Positions 59,232-64,000 of a stretch of 64,000 bases of DNA are shown piece by piece. The notes under the pieces were generated by a model that saw only the letters and a program-made list of their open reading frames with translations, made no database searches and was not told the DNA's origin. The stretch's first letter is position 1. Every line of letters begins with the position of its first letter. The stretch comes from JANQQJ01 sp046290575 (lineage in GTDB: Bacteria > Pseudomonadota > Alphaproteobacteria > SMXS01): positions 62,001-126,000 of the forward strand of contig JBKAGX010000006.1 of the NCBI GenBank assembly GCA_046290575.1, read 5' to 3'. The position numbers and the translations under genes were made by a program.

Positions 59232-60626
59232 CTATGGGGTGTCCCCGCGCAGCTTCCAGTAGAGGGCCCGGGCCGAATGTTCCAGGCCGACCAAGGTGGC
59301 GACGCGCCGTGCCACTGAAATGACCTTCTCCCGCAGCACGGCGAGGTTCCAGCGCAGCATCGCCGTTCTGTTGCGACGGCGGTAGTGCCGCCAGAACGTC
59401 CGCATCTCTGCGTTGGTTCGCACGCCGGCATTGCCGCCCAGTTTGGAAAGCCTTGGGGTGAAATGCGGATAAAGGCGCGCGCGGACAAGTTCGGTTTTCA
59501 TGACATTGGCCAGCAGCAGATCGTCAAAATACCCACTGCCGACGGCCATCATCAATGGTTTGGAGGGGACGTAGAAGCGGATGATCCGCTCGCGTCCCAG
59601 CCGCCTGCGCAGGGGTGCCCGGGTCATCCGGATCGTCCGGGCCTCGCCCGCGACAACGACCGTCACGTCGTCAACGATGCCTTCAAGGGTCTGGAAGGTC
59701 CTGAAAAATGTCACAACCTCGTCCCACTGATCGGACGTCAGAGCCTTCTCCCAGTCGTCTTCCGACAGCGCGCTGACTGCTTCAGGTGACGCTGTGCCGG
59801 TGTCTCCCGGGGATATGCTTGCGTCTGTAAGGTTCACATGCGCGAAGGGCGGGACCAGCGTAATCTCGGGGCGCGACCAGTATTGCTGCATGTCTTCAAA
59901 CGTAATCCTGCCTTCATTGGCCCATGCGGAATCGGTATGGACATAGCGGTGCTGGAAGGACGAGCACATATAATGCCGGGCGCCCAATTTTGCGGAAATC
60001 CTGCCTATTCGGCGAATGCATCCCTCGCGGTGGCGTCCCGGGTCCCGGTCAGTTCGTCTGCCCTCGCTGTCGACGATGTTTCGCATATCACCCATATAGT
60101 CGCACAATGCGAGCACGAAGGTTTTGTCTGTTGGGCAACTGGTGATGAGACGCCGCAGAAAGGCACTTTCCCCCCAGAGGTCTGCATCATTGAGGTTAAC
60201 GATCAACGCGTCCGGTGTCCGGATTACCAGAACCGCGTCCTGGTCCGGATTATCGAAGGACAGGACCTCAACGCCCCGGCCCAGATCGATCCATTGGCGA
60301 TACTGCATGACCGTGACGTCGAAGCCCATTGCCGTCAGCGTGTCTTCCAGTTCCGTTGAATAGTGATCGGCGATCAGGAACTTTTTGTCTGGAGGGAACA
60401 GCGAGAGGGAGTCCGGGTGCAGATGGTCGGGATGACCGTGCGAAATCCAGACGAACTCAGACTCTATGGCGTTTTGTATCTGTTGCCCGTTCGCCGGCCG
60501 TTCCAACGCCCAGCTGTCGAAATAGGCGGTCCCAAAAAGCCAGGGGTCCGTTACAAGCAGCGGCTCGTTGTCCGCGAACAACTGAATCGTGGCGTTTCCA
60601 AGGGTCTCAAAGGACAGCGCTGTCAT
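59232..60626 (-). CDS. MBL-fold metallohydrolase-like protein in a glycan locus
   Basis: This 464-residue protein has an N-terminal metallo-beta-lactamase-type fold: GNATIQLFADNEPLLVTDPW, then WISHGHPDHLHPDSL with the HxHxDH zinc motif (about residues 62-67) and further His/Asp residues downstream. The general layout (UlaG/CMAH-like MBL domain plus a C-terminal extension of about 200 residues ending in a basic region) does not fit a named family I know. ATG at 60626 begins MTALSFETLG; the longer frame was rejected. It follows the GT4 gene by 13 bases and probably acts in the same pathway. Confidence 0.6.
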   Translation of the reverse strand: MTALSFETLGNATIQLFADNEPLLVTDPWLFGTAYFDSWALERPANGQQIQNAIESEFVWISHGHPDHLHPDSLSLFPPDKKFLIADHYSTELEDTLTAMGFDVTVMQYRQWIDLGRGVEVLSFDNPDQDAVLVIRTPDALIVNLNDADLWGESAFLRRLITSCPTDKTFVLALCDYMGDMRNIVDSEGRRTDRDPGRHREGCIRRIGRISAKLGARHYMCSSFQHRYVHTDSAWANEGRITFEDMQQYWSRPEITLVPPFAHVNLTDASISPGDTGTASPEAVSALSEDDWEKALTSDQWDEVVTFFRTFQTLEGIVDDVTVVVAGEARTIRMTRAPLRRRLGRERIIRFYVPSKPLMMAVGSGYFDDLLLANVMKTELVRARLYPHFTPRLSKLGGNAGVRTNAEMRTFWRHYRRRNRTAMLRWNLAVLREKVISVARRVATLVGLEHSARALYWKLRGDTP

Positions 60627-60639
60627 CGGCGGCCGCTTC

Positions 60640-61797
60640 TTATGTCTCTGCGTGAAGCCGGGATGGGAGCGCTCTACGCGGCTTGTTGACCTGGTCACCA
60701 AACATGATCGATTCATACTGATCGATGGCGGCATCGTCTGTCAGGTGGCGGACTTGTGCGCGCATTAGCGCAGGATCCGGCGTGTTCCGCAGCGCGAGGT
60801 CCAGCGCGTCGGCGAGTTGCCGGTGGTTGCCGACCGGTACCGAGGCCTGGATCCAAGGGTCGATAGTGGCCTGGTCTTGCCGGCTCAGACAGGCCGTCAT
60901 GACAATGCCGGTGCCGCATGCCAGTGCCTCCACAACGACGCTGGGGAAACCTTCGGTGGCAGAGGAAACGGCCACGATATCCGCCCGGCGGAACATGCTG
61001 TACGGGTTCTCTATGAAGCCTGGCATATCAACATCATCAGAGACGCCCAGTTCACGGGCCAGCGTTGAAAGCGCGTCCCGTTCGTCGCCGTCGCCCATGA
61101 TGACCAAGCGGGCAGGCCTGCGGCTGCGGAGCAGCGCAAAGGCCCTGATTAATGTTGCGAAATCTTTCTCCCTGCATAACCGTCCAGCAGCGGCGATCAA
61201 GGGCACGGTGTCATTCCTGCCCCATTTACATGTTGGTTCGCGTGCCGCGGCCTCGGGAACGCTGCTTGTCACCAGGGGGTTGAGAATACTGGTTACTTTT
61301 TTGCGCGATAGTCCAGGTCTTGCCGCCCAGGCATCGCGAATGCCGGGCGAACAGCAAACGATCTGGTCGGCGAGAGCATAGATGAACGGCGATATCGGCA
61401 AAATCCACCGAACGGCCCGACCCCACTGCCTGAAGAGCTCAAGCTGGTTGTGCTCCGTCACGATGGTTATACTGCCTGTTCCGGCAAGCTTTGCGGCCAG
61501 GATTGTCATGATGTTCACATTCAGCATGAAGCTGAGGATGACTTTCGGGCGCAGGTCCCGAATTTTCCTGCGCGCCGGCAACAGGGCCTTTCTGATCCGT
61601 TGATTGTTTAATGTGTGCACAGCAACCTTGTTGCTAACGTGATCAACCATCCCGCCACCGGCCTTCATAACCAGAAATGCAACGCGATAGCCGCGTGCAG
61701 CGAAACCGTTCGCCAGGTTGATCGCAGACCGTTCGGCGCCGCCGACGGCCAGCCGGTCAATAACGAATAATATGTCGACAGGTTCGTCGCGCCTCAC
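60640..61797 (-). CDS. GT4-family glycosyltransferase
   Basis: This 385-residue GT-B glycosyltransferase has N-terminal ILFVIDRLAVGGAERSAINL and C-terminal donor-binding motifs LIAAAGRLCREKDFATLIRA and ATEGFPSVVVEALACGTGIV with the E-x7-E pattern. It probably adds a sugar from a nucleotide donor to a lipid-linked glycan on the cytoplasmic face of the membrane. It lies between the MBL-fold and phosphodiesterase-like genes. Sugar and acceptor are unknown. Confidence 0.85.
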   Translation of the reverse strand: MRRDEPVDILFVIDRLAVGGAERSAINLANGFAARGYRVAFLVMKAGGGMVDHVSNKVAVHTLNNQRIRKALLPARRKIRDLRPKVILSFMLNVNIMTILAAKLAGTGSITIVTEHNQLELFRQWGRAVRWILPISPFIYALADQIVCCSPGIRDAWAARPGLSRKKVTSILNPLVTSSVPEAAAREPTCKWGRNDTVPLIAAAGRLCREKDFATLIRAFALLRSRRPARLVIMGDGDERDALSTLARELGVSDDVDMPGFIENPYSMFRRADIVAVSSATEGFPSVVVEALACGTGIVMTACLSRQDQATIDPWIQASVPVGNHRQLADALDLALRNTPDPALMRAQVRHLTDDAAIDQYESIMFGDQVNKPRRALPSRLHAET

Positions 61798-61901
61798 TTT
61801 CGTCCGCCCTTCTCACCCAATGGCTGAGTGGTAGCCCCAGCGGCGAGCATAGGACAGCAACGCGCCCGAAAGATAGGGTGTCGGCGGTTTCGAAGGACGG
61901 T

Positions 61902-63413
61902 TTACGCCGCCGGTTGGTGCGGGTGTGACGTGTCCACATGGGCTGAAATTTCTGCTGCCAGCGACGTCACGTCGACCGCTTGATTGTGTCTTCTAGCCGT
62001 CCTGTCAGCCGATCTGCTCATCAACAGGCCCTCGAAGTAGTGTTCACCGGTTCGCGCCGTTGGCTTAACGTGGGCGAACGACCCCAGGTCGGGGGAGGAC
62101 ACTCTGTTGATTGGCTTTTGGTTGTTCCAGGTAACCAGAATATCCGGCAGGTTGTCCAGGCGGGGGCCGTCATAAAGGTCTTTGGCCAATTGTATTTTCT
62201 CGACAAGCGGTTCGCCTGTCTCCTGATTGGTCAAGCGATCAAGGCAGTCGGTGATTTTTCGGCACACGCTGTCATAGTCGGCGGGATCGACGATGCCTTT
62301 TGCCTCCCGGCCTTTTAGATTGAGTCGAATCCCGCCGGTCTTGTTGTGGCAGGGAATTTCAAAGTAGCGTCTCTCTTCGCGATCCCGCGCGCTCCTGTCC
62401 TGTCGCAGGGCGGTTGCCAGCCTGTGCCGGACGCTATTCAACAGGGTCTTTACTGGGGATGGCAGGTTACGCCAGGTGCTCCTGAGGCCGCGGGCAAGCG
62501 TGTCCACGCCGGGTTCGGGTTTGCCTTCCAATCGCTGCAAAATGCGATCAAGCAAGCCGGTGCCGGTATAGGGAAGGTCCACCCCATGACTGAGATAGAG
62601 GAAGACCCGTGTCCCCTCGGGTACTGCCCCCATCAAGGCGCCAAGGGCCTGATCGAGAGCGATATAGACATCCTTGACCGGATCACCGATTTTCGCCGCC
62701 ATATGGGCGTCGTAGTCGGGGTGATCACGGCATGACAAATGCAGGCTCTGATGTGCGACGCAATGGGCCTCGCAATAGGTGACCGAGAACGCGTCCCAAG
62801 CCTCCTCAGCCATCAGGTCCTTGACGAGTTTGGTCTTGATCTTTGTCCGCCGCACAAGAGCATCCCGGAAATCGGCATGCTGCTGGGCGGTTATGGGGCT
62901 GATGTTGTCGCAAGACCGGCCGCCCAACGGGTCGGCGCCGTATTTTTCAAGGACATGATCGGAAAAACTCGCAGGGAGGCTGGCGGGTTCGAGGTCGCCC
63001 TCGCCGTGATGGGAGAAATGCGCGCACCAATCGATCAGAAACAGGCCGTTATGGTCGGTAGGGAGGTGCATGTAGGGCGGATCAATGAAGATCGACCTCT
63101 TGCCGGCTCGGGTCAGGTTGTCCCAAAGGCAATCCTGCTCAAGCGCGTCGGCAGGCCAGGTTTCGACTTCATATGTCTGCGGATTAAAGAACCGGATGCC
63201 GTCATATTGCCCATGGTGGCTGGGGTCTTTGCCGCGGAAAAAGCTGGGCCACACCGTTCCTGACTCAACGCCCGGAGGATAGGTAACGGGCCGCGTGATC
63301 GCTTCCGATTGAAACGATGCAAGGTGGGGCAGTTCACCATTGGCAATCCATGGTTCGGCAAGGCGATAGTCAAAAGAATCCAGCCCGACAAGCAGCAATC
63401 GGTTCTCAGACAT
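61902..63413 (-). CDS. alkaline phosphatase superfamily (type I phosphodiesterase-like) protein
   Basis: This 503-residue protein has an N-terminal RLLLVGLDSFDYRLAEPWIA, the AP-superfamily metal Asp, ESGTVWPSFFRGKDPSHHGQ where a Ser/Thr nucleophile is expected, FLYLSHGVDLPYTGTGLLDR as the metal-binding SDHG-like region (here SHGVD), and GEHYFEGLLMS near the end. No signal peptide or helix is seen. Homologues in surface-polysaccharide loci are phosphodiesterases or phosphotransferases. ATG at 63413 follows GGAAAG. Confidence 0.7.
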   Translation of the reverse strand: MSENRLLLVGLDSFDYRLAEPWIANGELPHLASFQSEAITRPVTYPPGVESGTVWPSFFRGKDPSHHGQYDGIRFFNPQTYEVETWPADALEQDCLWDNLTRAGKRSIFIDPPYMHLPTDHNGLFLIDWCAHFSHHGEGDLEPASLPASFSDHVLEKYGADPLGGRSCDNISPITAQQHADFRDALVRRTKIKTKLVKDLMAEEAWDAFSVTYCEAHCVAHQSLHLSCRDHPDYDAHMAAKIGDPVKDVYIALDQALGALMGAVPEGTRVFLYLSHGVDLPYTGTGLLDRILQRLEGKPEPGVDTLARGLRSTWRNLPSPVKTLLNSVRHRLATALRQDRSARDREERRYFEIPCHNKTGGIRLNLKGREAKGIVDPADYDSVCRKITDCLDRLTNQETGEPLVEKIQLAKDLYDGPRLDNLPDILVTWNNQKPINRVSSPDLGSFAHVKPTARTGEHYFEGLLMSRSADRTARRHNQAVDVTSLAAEISAHVDTSHPHQPAA

Positions 63414-63600
63414 CTGATTTGTACTTTCCGCATGCGAAGCGCCCGGGCCTCTTGTTTGGGCTGCGTCGCACATTGTTGTTGGCCAAATAGATTTGAGCGT
63501 CTTTTAACGCTTGGCGCAAGAAAACCATTGCGCCATTTGCCCGAACTGGCTGATGGTCGCTGAGATTCGTTGCCGGCTGCATGTTGGCTTGGGGGGTGCA

Positions 63601-64000
63601 GTGGATACAATAAAGGCCCTGTGGATCGGGCCGGAGATCGGTGCGATCGAACAGATGTCATTGCTGTCGTTTCGGGCAGCGGGCCACCCGGTAGAGCTGT
63701 TTGTCTACGAACCCGTCCGGGGCGTGCCTGACGAAATTACCCTTCGGGACGGGCGTGACATCCTGCCGGAAGACCGAATCGTACGGCACAGCCGCTCTGG
63801 CTCACCGGCACTGTTTTCTGACTTTTTTCGATTTGCGGTTGTTGCAAGGGAAGGTGGCATCTGGGCCGACACAGATGTGATCGCGCTTCAGGCGCTTGGG
63901 GTTGGAGAGCCCTATCTCTTTGGCCGTGAGGATCACCGCCTGATCAACTGTGCCATTTACCGGGCGCCACCGGCGTCCGAATTGGCGCTGTTTCTCGCCG
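63601..64000 (+). CDS. GT32-like glycosyltransferase, 5' part, cut by the window end
   Basis: The open frame starts at GTG 63601 (GGGGGG five bases upstream) and runs without stop to the end of the window (133 codons). It shows LWIGPEIGAIEQMSLLSFRA, then FRFAVVAREGGIWADTDVIA with the DxD motif of capsular/GT32-type mannosyl- or galactosyltransferases (GGIWADTDV). It is divergent from the phosphodiesterase-like gene across 187 bases, where both promoters must lie. Confidence 0.75.
   Translation, partial: MDTIKALWIGPEIGAIEQMSLLSFRAAGHPVELFVYEPVRGVPDEITLRDGRDILPEDRIVRHSRSGSPALFSDFFRFAVVAREGGIWADTDVIALQALGVGEPYLFGREDHRLINCAIYRAPPASELALFLA

Overview
The window is GC-rich, gene-dense chromosome of an alphaproteobacterium, probably Rhodospirillales/Rhodobiaceae-like. 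This is inferred from gene content and order: ruvCAB-ybgC-tolQRAB-pal-cpoB-tilS-ftsH-glmM-thiD, serC-serA-hisZ-purA, tkt/gap/pgk/fba, DUF4164-zapA-6S RNA-fau, rpoH-rluD and an Hsp20 with an alphaproteobacterial heat-shock leader. No rRNA, prophage, insertion sequence or CRISPR array was seen.

Region 1 (1-10052) is a complete guanidine-assimilation operon. A sigma-54-type -24/-12 promoter lies just upstream of a guanidine-I (ykkC) riboswitch. Then come a three-gene ABC importer, two DUF1989 proteins (carboxyguanidine deiminase subunits), a urea/guanidine carboxylase and allophanate hydrolase. Together they would take guanidine through carboxyguanidine and allophanate to ammonia and CO2. A convergent TorF-type outer-membrane protein gene follows, with a near-consensus NtrC site and a sigma-54-like element.

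Region 2 (11159-26822) is mixed. It holds an HExGH membrane protein, a small secreted protein, tRNA-Gly and a conserved cnoX/LON-domain/Trm112/DUF971 block. Next are a DJ-1/GlxA pair, a cytochrome P450 broken by one in-frame amber codon, Hsp20 with a sigma-32-like promoter and ROSE-like leader, rpmE and an MsbA-like ABC exporter. It ends with a MotA-like/MotB-like/OmpA-like trio, suhB, efp, a tyrosine phosphatase and thiE.

Region 3 (26847-34599) has glycolysis and pentose-phosphate genes (fba, pgk, gap, tkt) on the minus strand, then DUF4164, zapA, 6S RNA, 5-formyl-THF cyclo-ligase and a YmdB-type phosphoesterase. Region 4 (34781-49682) is yebC, ruvCAB and the Tol-Pal envelope system, then tilS, ftsH, glmM and thiD. 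The dihydropteroate synthase gene between ftsH and glmM is inverted, and its product resembles the mobile sulfonamide-resistance enzymes Sul1/Sul2 rather than ordinary FolP. Region 5 (49779-58654) is serC-serA-hisZ-purA, a Phd/VapC-type toxin-antitoxin pair with an array of operator boxes, rpoH, rluD, DUF6476, a JAMM peptidase and tRNA-Glu. Region 6 (58775-64000) is accessory: a small acidic secreted protein, then what looks like the edge of a surface-glycan locus (MBL-fold protein, GT4 glycosyltransferase, phosphodiesterase-like protein, GT32-like glycosyltransferase cut by the window end).

The most notable signals are the Sul-like chromosomal folP, the doubly controlled guanidine operon, the amber-interrupted P450 with a hairpin on its stop codon, and the heat-shock leader of hsp20. 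All family calls were made by eye from protein motifs and gene context, without database searches.
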